DNA of 6,143 nt from Leptolyngbyaceae cyanobacterium CSSed165cm_216 (GTDB lineage: Bacteria; Cyanobacteriota; Cyanobacteriia; Phormidesmidales; Phormidesmidaceae), in the NCBI GenBank assembly GCA_007135385.1, contig SLIY01000345.1, positions 1-6,143 on the forward strand. The letters run 5' to 3'. The notes beneath the pieces were generated by a model. It saw nothing but the letters and a program-made list of their open reading frames with translations, was not told the DNA's origin and searched no databases. Below, in pieces: positions 1 to 5,115 of this stretch; position 1 is the stretch's first letter, and each line of letters opens with the position of its first letter. The position numbers were made by a program, and so were the translations under genes.

Positions 1-161
1 AAAGTGGTACAACCCTCAAGTCGTTCTATCGTCATGGCAACCAGGTGCAGCTAAAGCCAGCCAACCCCAATTACCCCGTGATGGAATTTTCCGCTGACCT
101 GGTTGACATTCAAGGGCGTCTTGTTGCTGTATGGCGAGGCATTGACCCAGAGTTTAGATAA
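1..161 (+). CDS. lexA: LexA-family transcriptional repressor / S24 peptidase, C-terminal fragment
   Basis: This is the 3' end of a gene cut by the left edge. The first complete codon is at position 3, and 52 codons are read before the TAA at 159-161. The translation matches the end of the S24 (LexA/UmuD) self-cleavage domain: TTLKSFYRHGNQVQLKPANP, then an acidic/hydrophobic stretch, then LVAVWRG. The lysine at positions 18-20 lines up with the general-base lysine of the LexA Ser-Lys dyad (E. coli Lys156, in EVTVKRL). The catalytic serine, the Ala-Gly cleavage site and the DNA-binding domain lie outside the window. LexA represses SOS genes in many bacteria, but in some cyanobacteria it has diverged and is tied to carbon and redox regulation, so the regulon cannot be inferred here. 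Other S24 peptidases such as UmuD share this fold. The 'KPANPNY' wording and the WRG-type ending favour cyanobacterial LexA. Confidence 0.8.
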   Translation, partial: SGTTLKSFYRHGNQVQLKPANPNYPVMEFSADLVDIQGRLVAVWRGIDPEFR

Positions 162-198
162 AGAACTCGTGGATTGTTGAGATTCAAGACAGCTATTT

Positions 199-209
199 CC
201 TCCTGGAGG
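199..209. repeat. 11-bp palindrome containing consensus SD and anti-SD
   Basis: CCTCC-T-GGAGG is a perfect inverted repeat with a single central base. It lies in the gap between lexA and the DUF3352 gene. One arm equals a consensus Shine-Dalgarno core and the other its complement, but no start codon stands at a useful distance, so it does not mark a gene start. The function is unknown; a protein-binding site is possible. Confidence 0.3.
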
Positions 210-240
210 GTTCAGCGCCGCCGAAGGGCCATACACTAGG

Positions 241-287
241 AAGGTGCTTGGCCGTGTAGCTTCAAGGCTACTGTTGCTGGCCTCCTT
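241..287. repeat. Nested imperfect inverted repeat between lexA and the DUF3352 gene
   Basis: Three nested arms are visible. GTAGC (256-260) pairs with GCTAC (267-271) around a 6-nt TTCAAG loop, GGCC (250-253) pairs with GGCC (279-282), and AAGG (241-244) pairs with CCTT (284-287). The internal loops are asymmetric (GT against TGTTGCT, and TGCTT against T). No T-run follows, so it is not a canonical intrinsic terminator for lexA. It ends 24 nt before the chosen ATG of the next gene and could be a 5' UTR hairpin. I see no convincing promoter in the 162-311 gap. Confidence 0.3.
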
Positions 288-311
288 AAGTTTGACGTCT
301 TGTTTGGGTCC

Positions 312-2045
312 ATGAAGTTTCGAACATTTATTGTCCCTCTGATCGCAGCAGCCGGTTTGGTACTGATACTCGGCTTAGGGTTTCTGGGTGGTTTAAACCT
401 GCGCAACCCCCTCTACCTTTTGGAGAAAGGGGGACAAGATTTGCCTATGGCTCTACAGTTTGTGCCAAAGCAATCCTCGGTGGCGGCGTCAGTCCTGGTG
501 CGGCCTGACCAATTGGCCAGCCTGTGGGAGTATTTAGCGACCCCAAAACGGCGTCAAAGTGTTCAACAAGATGTGCAAACCATTGAGCGTAGCCTGCTGG
601 CGAATACAGGCTTGACCTACGCCACGGATATTCAGCCCTGGATCGGTGATGAGATTACCGTTGCCTTAGTTAGCCCTGACCTTGATCAAAACGCCGACAA
701 TGGCTATCGTCCTGGCTACTTGGTAGTTTTGACCTGTCGCGACAGCCAGGCGGCCCAGGCCCAGTTAGAACTATTTTGGCAAAATCGAGCAATTTCCGGA
801 GTGGCCCTTACCTTTGAGGATTTTTCAGGCAGTCGCCTGATCTATGCTCAGCCCAGCACTCCTCAGCTTGAGACCAAGGTCGAGTCTGATCTGGATCAGT
901 TTGCGACGACCCTGGTGGCCGATCACTTTTTGCTGGTAGCCAATCACCCAGAAGTATTACGGCAGGCATTAATGGCAGCCCAAGCTGCTGATGCCAATCT
1001 GCAGGCCGATTCCCGTTACAAAACCGCCCTTCAACCGTTGCCGTCACCGCGGGTAGGGTTGTTAGCCATTAATTTGCCAGCCGTCACCAACTGGCTACAT
1101 CACAGGCCCTTGTCAAGGGCTATGCCCCAAGCCCTGAACCACCTTGGCGATCAAGATGGCGCTGTCGACTGGGGCTTGATATCTGTGCGCTTAACTCGCC
1201 AGGGAATTATGGCAGATATGGCCTGGGTGGCGGCTGCAGGGCAACAGCTTAGCCCCAGATCCCCCCAAATCCAGGATTGGTCGTCCTTGGCACGCTATTT
1301 ACCTGACTCATTGTCGTTGGCCTTGTTGGGATCTGATTTAACAACCCTGGGCAAAGAGCTAGCCCCTTTCCTAGAAACCCTCTTCCCAGATATGGGGATA
1401 ATGCTGGTGCAGACTATGGTTGACCAAACGTTTGGCCCAGGGGCGGCAGCGGCGATCTTGGCTGGGGCGGCCCAGAACTATGCCTTAGGGGTGGATACAT
1501 CTTCGGGGGCAACTACCCCAGACTGGTTTCTGCTTCGTCCCCAAGGGGAGTTGATGACCACTGCTGTGCAACGCTTGAGCGAGTTAGTCCGCCAGCAGGG
1601 GTTGGGGGTTGGGACGGTAGAGATTCAAGGACAGCCGACAACGGTGTGGACCCGGCTATCCCTAAATCGCCAGGGTCGGCGGTCTGGACAGCCCTTAGCA
1701 GTGACGACAGAAGTCGCTGGTTTACAGGCCGATGTGGGAGCCTATGGGGCGATCGCCACCTCTGCCGATGCCTTAGACACCCTCCTGAGCCGCAGCCAAG
1801 CAGCCGCCCAGTACCCAGACTGGTGGTTACTGACAGAGCAGTTTCGTCAGCCCAACCATGGGTATATTCATATCAATTGGCCTCAAGTGCAGAGTAGCCT
1901 AGGTCAACACATGCCCCAGTTTCGGCTATGGCAAGCGGCGGCCCAACCGGGCCTTAAGCATCTTCAACAGATGACGCTGGCCCGCTATGGTCGCACCCAG
2001 CAGGTGCAAACGGGTAGCCTGTTCTTTCAACTGAGTAATTCTTGA
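312..2045 (+). CDS. DUF3352 domain-containing membrane-anchored protein
   Basis: A 577-residue protein of the cyanobacterial DUF3352 family, whose function is not established. Residues about 5-27 form a strongly hydrophobic segment after the basic start MKFR, so it is a signal anchor or uncleaved signal peptide, and the rest is probably outside the cytoplasmic membrane. Family-like stretches are LYLLEKGG (about 34-41), FVPKQSSVAASVLV (about 50-63) and DIQPWIGDEITVAL (about 106-119). The chain can be read as two collinear halves, about 46-305 and 325-577 (see findings). I chose ATG 312 because its product begins with the basic-then-hydrophobic pattern of a membrane anchor. The frame is open from a TTG at 300, which would add only four residues, and neither start has a clear Shine-Dalgarno. 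The glycerate kinase gene follows 6 bp downstream and is probably co-transcribed. One HIP1 site lies inside (1749-1756). The family call is confident; no enzymatic motif is seen. Confidence 0.85.
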   Translation: MKFRTFIVPLIAAAGLVLILGLGFLGGLNLRNPLYLLEKGGQDLPMALQFVPKQSSVAASVLVRPDQLASLWEYLATPKRRQSVQQDVQTIERSLLANTGLTYATDIQPWIGDEITVALVSPDLDQNADNGYRPGYLVVLTCRDSQAAQAQLELFWQNRAISGVALTFEDFSGSRLIYAQPSTPQLETKVESDLDQFATTLVADHFLLVANHPEVLRQALMAAQAADANLQADSRYKTALQPLPSPRVGLLAINLPAVTNWLHHRPLSRAMPQALNHLGDQDGAVDWGLISVRLTRQGIMADMAWVAAAGQQLSPRSPQIQDWSSLARYLPDSLSLALLGSDLTTLGKELAPFLETLFPDMGIMLVQTMVDQTFGPGAAAAILAGAAQNYALGVDTSSGATTPDWFLLRPQGELMTTAVQRLSELVRQQGLGVGTVEIQGQPTTVWTRLSLNRQGRRSGQPLAVTTEVAGLQADVGAYGAIATSADALDTLLSRSQAAAQYPDWWLLTEQFRQPNHGYIHINWPQVQSSLGQHMPQFRLWQAAAQPGLKHLQQMTLARYGRTQQVQTGSLFFQLSNS

Positions 2046-2049
2046 GGTG
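2044..2049 (+). promoter_or_regulatory. Shine-Dalgarno of the glycerate kinase gene, overlapping the upstream stop codon
   Basis: GAGGTG is fully complementary to the CACCUC of the 16S rRNA 3' end. It starts inside the TGA of the DUF3352 gene (2043-2045) and precedes the ATG at 2052. This fixes the kinase start and suggests translational coupling between the two genes. It is the clearest ribosome-binding site in the window. Confidence 0.7.
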
Positions 2050-2051
2050 CT

Positions 2052-3107
2052 ATGGTAAATGCCCTAGATGTTGATCTGCTGCTGCCTCTGTTGGGTAACA
2101 CCCCGCTGTCAGATCAGCAATGGCAACAGCTGATTCAATGGGAACTGTCAGATCGCCAGCGAGCCCAGGCCTGGGGAATTGATCAGGGCAATGTCGGCCC
2201 CCGCCTGAAGGAACGGGCCGGTTGGTTACGAGCGATCGCTCCATTGCATCCCACCCTGCCCCTACCTCCTCGGCCCCTGGCGGACTACCTACCGTTGTAC
2301 TGGCAACTGTGGCTACCCCTGGCCCATACCCTCACAATGGCCCGAGAACAACTCCATAGGCCGCTAATTCAGGGGGTGCTGGGGGTACAGGGGACGGGTA
2401 AAACTACCCTAACCCTAATTCTGCAAGGGATATTGGGGGTGATGGGGTACCGCACCGCTGGCCTGTCCATTGATGACTTATACAAAACCTACCGTGATCG
2501 CCTGCACCTGCGCCAAGTTGATCCTCGGTTGCGCTGGCGTGGCCCACCGGGAACCCATGACATTGATCTAGGCATAGCCACCCTTGACCAAGTGCGACAG
2601 GCTACCCCAGATCAGACTGTTTATCTGCCTCGGTTTGATAAATCTCGCCACGGGGGCGAAGGGGACCAGACCGATCCAGAGCCAGTACAGGGGGTCGATA
2701 TTTTGCTATTTGAGGGTTGGTTCTTGGGGGCGCGACCCCTGCCACCAGAGCTGTTTGACCAAGCGCCAGAGCCGATTTGTACCGACGCTGATCGACAGTT
2801 TGCCCGCGATATCAACGCCCAGTTGGCCCACTACCTACCCCTATGGGATCGCCTGGATAGGCTGATGGTGCTTTGCCCTGAAGACTATCGCATTAGTAAG
2901 GCTTGGCGGCGACAGGCTGAACACCAGATGAAAGCCCAGGGCAAAGCCGGTATGAGCGATGCCACCATTGATGCCTTTGTGGACTATTTCTGGCGATCGC
3001 TGCATCCAGAGCTATTTCTAGCGGCTCTCAAGGGCGATCGCCAGCATGTCAATCTAGTGGTGGAAATCGATCGCGATCGCCTGCCCTGCGCCATTTACCA
3101 GCCGTAA
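2052..3107 (+). CDS. glyK: D-glycerate 3-kinase, plant/cyanobacterial GLYK type (EC 2.7.1.31)
   Basis: A 351-residue P-loop kinase that should phosphorylate D-glycerate with ATP to 3-phosphoglycerate, the last step of the photorespiratory C2 cycle, in the cytoplasm. Residues 1-100 form a helical N-terminal region. The Walker A motif is GVQGTGKT (111-118). It is followed by SIDDLYKTYRDR (139-150), RGPPGTHD (163-170), LPRFDKSRHGGEGD (192-205), a Walker B-like hydrophobic strand ending in EGW (217-223), and the C-terminal EHQMKAQGKAGMSD region (290-303). These blocks, in this order, are typical of the GLYK family within the uridine kinase/phosphoribulokinase-like P-loop group, and differ from bacterial GlxK and GCK kinases. 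The length is normal and all motifs are intact. The ATG is fixed by a strong Shine-Dalgarno overlapping the previous stop codon. Three HIP1 octamers crowd its last 120 bp. The gene symbol follows family usage. Confidence 0.9.
   Translation: MVNALDVDLLLPLLGNTPLSDQQWQQLIQWELSDRQRAQAWGIDQGNVGPRLKERAGWLRAIAPLHPTLPLPPRPLADYLPLYWQLWLPLAHTLTMAREQLHRPLIQGVLGVQGTGKTTLTLILQGILGVMGYRTAGLSIDDLYKTYRDRLHLRQVDPRLRWRGPPGTHDIDLGIATLDQVRQATPDQTVYLPRFDKSRHGGEGDQTDPEPVQGVDILLFEGWFLGARPLPPELFDQAPEPICTDADRQFARDINAQLAHYLPLWDRLDRLMVLCPEDYRISKAWRRQAEHQMKAQGKAGMSDATIDAFVDYFWRSLHPELFLAALKGDRQHVNLVVEIDRDRLPCAIYQP
2993..3080. repeat. Cluster of three HIP1 octamers (GCGATCGC)
   Basis: Exact copies of the palindrome GCGATCGC lie at 2993-3000, 3034-3041 and 3073-3080, all within the 3' end of the glycerate kinase gene and about 40 bp apart. 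Further exact copies are at 1749-1756, 2232-2239, 4290-4297 and 4482-4489, making seven in the window. HIP1 is the highly iterated palindrome abundant in many cyanobacterial genomes. It is the main sequence-level sign of the host group. Confidence 0.9.
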
Positions 3108-3128
3108 TCATGAACTGGTCCAAAGGTT

Positions 3129-3174
3129 TCCGGACTTAGACGGTGACTCAGCGAAGATCTAAAACAAGTCTGGA
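3129..3174 (+). promoter_or_regulatory. Long inverted repeat in the leader between glyK and the STAS gene
   Basis: TCCGGACTT (3129-3137) pairs with AAGTCTGGA (3166-3174) over nine positions, one of them G-U in RNA. AGA (3138-3140) can pair with TCT (3158-3160) across a 5-nt bulge, extending the stem. No T-run follows, so it is not a canonical terminator for glyK, although it lies only 22 bp after that gene's stop. It may be an RNA hairpin in the leader of the STAS gene or a DNA-level operator. The right arm overlaps the GGAG at 3172-3175. Confidence 0.4.
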
Positions 3175-3183
3175 GCTAGCAGC

Positions 3184-3219
3184 ATGGCTGTTTCAAGTTC
3201 AATGGCTGTTTCAAGTTTT
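3184..3219 (+). repeat. 18-nt tandem repeat, two copies, upstream of the STAS gene
   Basis: ATGGCTGTTTCAAGTT occurs at 3184-3199 and again at 3202-3217, a period of 18 nt. The two units differ only in their last two bases (CA against TT). It lies in the 221-bp gap between the glycerate kinase stop (3107) and the STAS start (3329). Because 18 is a multiple of three, it preserves a short open frame (see findings). Each unit also has partial complementarity to 3290-3300. Confidence 0.85.
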
Positions 3220-3250
3220 AGAAGCAGCCGAATGAAACGTGCCAGGCCAG

Positions 3251-3256
3251 TATAGT
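3251..3256 (+). promoter_or_regulatory. Possible -10 element for the STAS gene
   Basis: TATAGT matches TATAAT at five of six positions and lies 72 nt upstream of the STAS ATG. No recognisable -35 hexamer stands 16-18 bp upstream. Cyanobacterial promoters with only a -10 are known, so it remains a candidate. It would give a leader of about 65 nt that excludes the tandem repeat. Confidence 0.25.
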
Positions 3257-3328
3257 GAATGTAGCGTTGGCCCCATCCGCCACGCTTGTCTTGAAGCCAT
3301 TGTTGTGCAAGGTTTAAGTAGTTGAGCA

Positions 3329-3667
3329 ATGAGCATTAATCTCGCAGTTGTGGAACCTGAAGGTATTCTGGATAGCACCAAGGCCGAAGAATTTCGCCAA
3401 AAAGCAGACCAGTTACTGGACGACGGTGCAAATGTTTTGCTGATTAATTTGCATAACATCACTTTTGTGGATAGTTCAGGCCTAGGTACCCTCGTGGTGT
3501 TGCTGAAAAAAGTACGTGGCATGAACCGTCAATTATACCTATGCTCCACCAATGACCAGGTGCGCATGCTGTTTGAGCTCACGAATATGGACCAAGTATT
3601 TGACATCTATGACGACCAGCAGGCGTTTGAGCTGGCTGTACTGGGGGAGGTAAATACCGAAAAATAG
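3329..3667 (+). CDS. STAS-domain anti-sigma factor antagonist (SpoIIAA/RsbV-like)
   Basis: A 112-residue single STAS domain, the usual size for SpoIIAA/RsbV proteins. The key block is ITFVDSSGLGTLV (44-56). The DSSGLG loop carries the serine (Ser49 or Ser50) that corresponds to the residue phosphorylated by anti-sigma kinases in SpoIIAA and RsbV. In the known scheme the unphosphorylated protein binds the anti-sigma kinase and so frees a sigma factor or other partner, while a PP2C phosphatase resets it. A receiver-PP2C gene lies convergently 131 bp downstream and is a plausible phosphatase for it. No kinase gene is seen. The start is the first ATG that gives the complete first strand (INLAVVEPEG). 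The nearest Shine-Dalgarno-like bases (AAGG, 3309-3312) are too far away to support it, so initiation appears to be SD-independent. The leader has unusual repeats (see separate entries). The partner sigma factor is unknown. Confidence 0.9.
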   Translation: MSINLAVVEPEGILDSTKAEEFRQKADQLLDDGANVLLINLHNITFVDSSGLGTLVVLLKKVRGMNRQLYLCSTNDQVRMLFELTNMDQVFDIYDDQQAFELAVLGEVNTEK

Positions 3668-3678
3668 GGGTAGCCAGC

Positions 3679-3704
3679 TCAGGGGTGGGAGCGTCCTGAT
3701 TTTT
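3679..3704 (+). terminator. Probable intrinsic terminator of the STAS gene
   Basis: TCAGG (3679-3683) pairs with CCTGA (3695-3699), with a further possible G-U pair inside, and five T residues (3700-3704) follow directly. It begins 12 bp after the STAS stop codon. The stem is short, so efficiency is uncertain. A second small hairpin, TCCCAG/CTGGGA at 3712-3725, lies just beyond but lacks a T-run. Confidence 0.5.
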
Positions 3705-3774
3705 GTGTAAATCCCAGTTCTGGGAACGAGAAATCAAGGGTTCTAGCCTGATTGAGCACAACATTCTGAACACT

Positions 3775-3796
3775 CCCCAGGGGTATCAGTCTGGGG
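3775..3796 (-). terminator. Hairpin just past the stop of the receiver-PP2C gene
   Basis: CCCCAG (3775-3780) and CTGGGG (3791-3796) form a 6-bp GC-rich stem around a 10-nt loop. It starts two bases beyond the stop of the minus-strand receiver-PP2C gene (3799-3801). No U-run follows on the minus strand, so it may only stabilise the 3' end or be a weak terminator. The right arm is created by the 13-bp tandem duplication at this site. Confidence 0.3.
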
Positions 3797-3805
3797 TATC
3801 AGTCT
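3780..3805. repeat. Perfect 13-bp tandem duplication over the receiver-PP2C stop codon
   Basis: GGGGTATCAGTCT occurs at 3780-3792 and again at 3793-3805 with no mismatch. The copy nearer the gene contains its stop codon (3799-3801) and last codon. The other copy carries the same TGA trinucleotide just downstream in the untranslated region. Confidence 0.9.
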
Positions 3806-4929
3806 AACGTGATCATCATCAACGACATATCGTCGCTGGCTACGGTGCTGGCTTGGCGTTGAATCACCGACTGCAAAATGTGGTCAATGCTTTTTTCCCG
3901 TTTAGCCACAGCCAGCAGATCGACAAAGGCATCTAGACCAAAGTACTGCTGGTCACGTTGCAGCACCTCATAAAGGCCATCACTAAACACATAAAGACTA
4001 CTGCCGGGGGGCAGATGGCATCGCTGCCATTGGTAGTTAGTGTCAGGTAGCATGCCCACCGGCAGTCCCGGTGTCCGCAGGCGAGTGGTGCTGACTTGAT
4101 TCCCCTGCATCGATACGAGTACCGCCGGGGGATGACCAGCGCTAGCATAGAGCAGTTGGCGGTTAGCGCAGTTCAGCACACCGTACCAAATAGTGAAGTA
4201 TTTCTGGTTTTGATCGCTCATCTGGAAGGTTTCATTCAGGGCCTTGAGCACCTTCTCAGGACGATAAAAGCTAACGTCGGGCAATGACTGCGATCGCAGC
4301 ACATTCAGCACCGACGTCGACAACAGGGCTGACCCCAGCCCATGGCCAGACACATCCAGCAGATACATGACCAAATAGTCAGGATCTAACCAGTAGTAGT
4401 CGTAACAGTCGCCCCCCAACTGCTGGGAGGGCAAAAATCGTGATTGAATCGGCACCTTACCGGCTTGATCAGGGGGAAGCAGCGATCGCACGTAGGTTTC
4501 TGCCTCAGCCAGTTCGGCTTCCATGCGCTGCTTTTGCCGCCGTAAGTCCTGGGTGAGTTGGTATAAACGCAGCCCAGCCCGCACTCGAGCATTCAGCTCA
4601 TTAATGTCCACCGGCTTAGACAGCAGGTCATCAGCCCCCATTTCCAGGCCTTTGACTCGATCGGCTGTACTATAACGAGTAGTCAGCAACAACAAGGAGG
4701 TGGTGGACAACACCGGGTGATGTTTCAAAGCCTGGCAAATGGCGAGACCATCCACTTCCCCAGGGATACTCCAATCACAGATGATCACCCCTGGTAGGAG
4801 TTGCTCTGCCAAACCCAACCCTTCAGCACCGTTGCGGGCGGTGATGACGCTATACCCCTGTTGCTGTAAAGCGCTGACTAAAAACTGCTCAGTGCTGGCG
4901 TCATGTTCAATGACTAAAATATCAGTCAT
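3799..4929 (-). CDS. Response regulator with SpoIIE/RsbU-type PP2C phosphatase output
   Basis: A 376-residue two-domain cytoplasmic protein. Residues 1-120 are a receiver domain with phosphoacceptor Asp52 (CDWSIP), conserved Thr83/Thr84 and Lys105 (SKP). The N-terminal acidic cluster reads EHD (8-10), with His at the position usually held by the second Asp. Residues about 121-148 are a charged heptad-like linker, probably a coiled coil. Residues about 155-376 are a PP2C-type Ser/Thr phosphatase with the expected metal-binding blocks GGDCYD (172-177), DVSGHG (192-197), SAGHPP (263-268), FSDGLYE (315-321) and DD (366-367), so it looks catalytically complete. Receiver-PP2C proteins typically dephosphorylate STAS antagonists under the control of a sensor kinase, and a STAS gene lies convergently next door. 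Its sensor kinase is not in the window. The start is the first Met, immediately before the first strand ILVIE. Only a weak Shine-Dalgarno-like GAG precedes it. Confidence 0.92.
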   Translation of the reverse strand: MTDILVIEHDASTEQFLVSALQQQGYSVITARNGAEGLGLAEQLLPGVIICDWSIPGEVDGLAICQALKHHPVLSTTSLLLLTTRYSTADRVKGLEMGADDLLSKPVDINELNARVRAGLRLYQLTQDLRRQKQRMEAELAEAETYVRSLLPPDQAGKVPIQSRFLPSQQLGGDCYDYYWLDPDYLVMYLLDVSGHGLGSALLSTSVLNVLRSQSLPDVSFYRPEKVLKALNETFQMSDQNQKYFTIWYGVLNCANRQLLYASAGHPPAVLVSMQGNQVSTTRLRTPGLPVGMLPDTNYQWQRCHLPPGSSLYVFSDGLYEVLQRDQQYFGLDAFVDLLAVAKREKSIDHILQSVIQRQASTVASDDMSLMMITLD

Positions 4930-5108
4930 GCCGTTTCTCAGACCACACCTTTAAGCCTATTCCATCACCTTGCCCATACTCTCGACCATGTCCTAGCCTA
5001 AACCCATAGCGCCCCCTAACATCTAGATTTACGGTAATCCTAATCGAGGTCAGTATGGTTTTCCACTCATCTTTAGTTTGGTCGTGGGCTAGGGGTTATC
5101 GGTAGGGG
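4930..5108. other. 179-bp gap upstream of the receiver-PP2C gene
   Basis: This lies between two minus-strand genes and should hold the promoter of the receiver-PP2C gene and the 3' end of the nuclease-fold gene. I found no clear -35/-10 pair, no good hairpin with a T-run, and no coding potential. The only structure seen is the imperfect 13-bp tandem repeat at its right end. The gap length suggests the two genes need not share a transcript. Confidence 0.5.
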
Positions 5109-5115
5109 TTACTGG
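5090..5115. repeat. Imperfect 13-bp tandem repeat over the stop codon of the nuclease-fold gene
   Basis: TAGGGGTTATCGG (5090-5102) is followed directly by TAGGGGTTACTGG (5103-5115), 11 of 13 identical. The nine-base core TAGGGGTTA is exact in both. The copy inside the gene contains the TAA stop (5109-5111 on the minus strand), and the other copy repeats TAA downstream. Confidence 0.75.

Noticed and set aside
51..236. 61-codon minus-strand open frame
   Set aside because: It overlaps the clearly coding lexA end on the opposite strand, and its product shows no recognisable domain.
162..311. Possible tRNA or small RNA in the lexA-DUF3352 gap
   Set aside because: A GGTTC-like string is present but no cloverleaf arms can be drawn, and no known cyanobacterial small RNA motif was recognised.
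1646..1897. 83-codon open frame inside the DUF3352 gene
   Set aside because: Same strand, different frame, low-complexity Arg/Ser/Pro-rich product; a shadow of the DUF3352 coding sequence.
2584..2865. 93-codon open frame inside glyK
   Set aside because: It overlaps the conserved kinase motifs in another frame and resembles no known protein.
3184..3219. Start of a CRISPR array or a mobile-element end
   Set aside because: There are only two directly adjacent 18-nt units with no spacers, no target-site duplication and no transposase nearby.
3211..3522. 103-codon minus-strand open frame antisense to the STAS gene
   Set aside because: Most of it is the reverse of a well-supported STAS coding region, and the product is a Ser/Arg/Pro-rich sequence with no domain pattern.
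3712..3725. TCCCAG-TT-CTGGGA hairpin in the convergent gap
   Set aside because: Its loop is only two bases and no T-run follows, so it is not a convincing terminator; the hairpin at 3679-3704 fits better.
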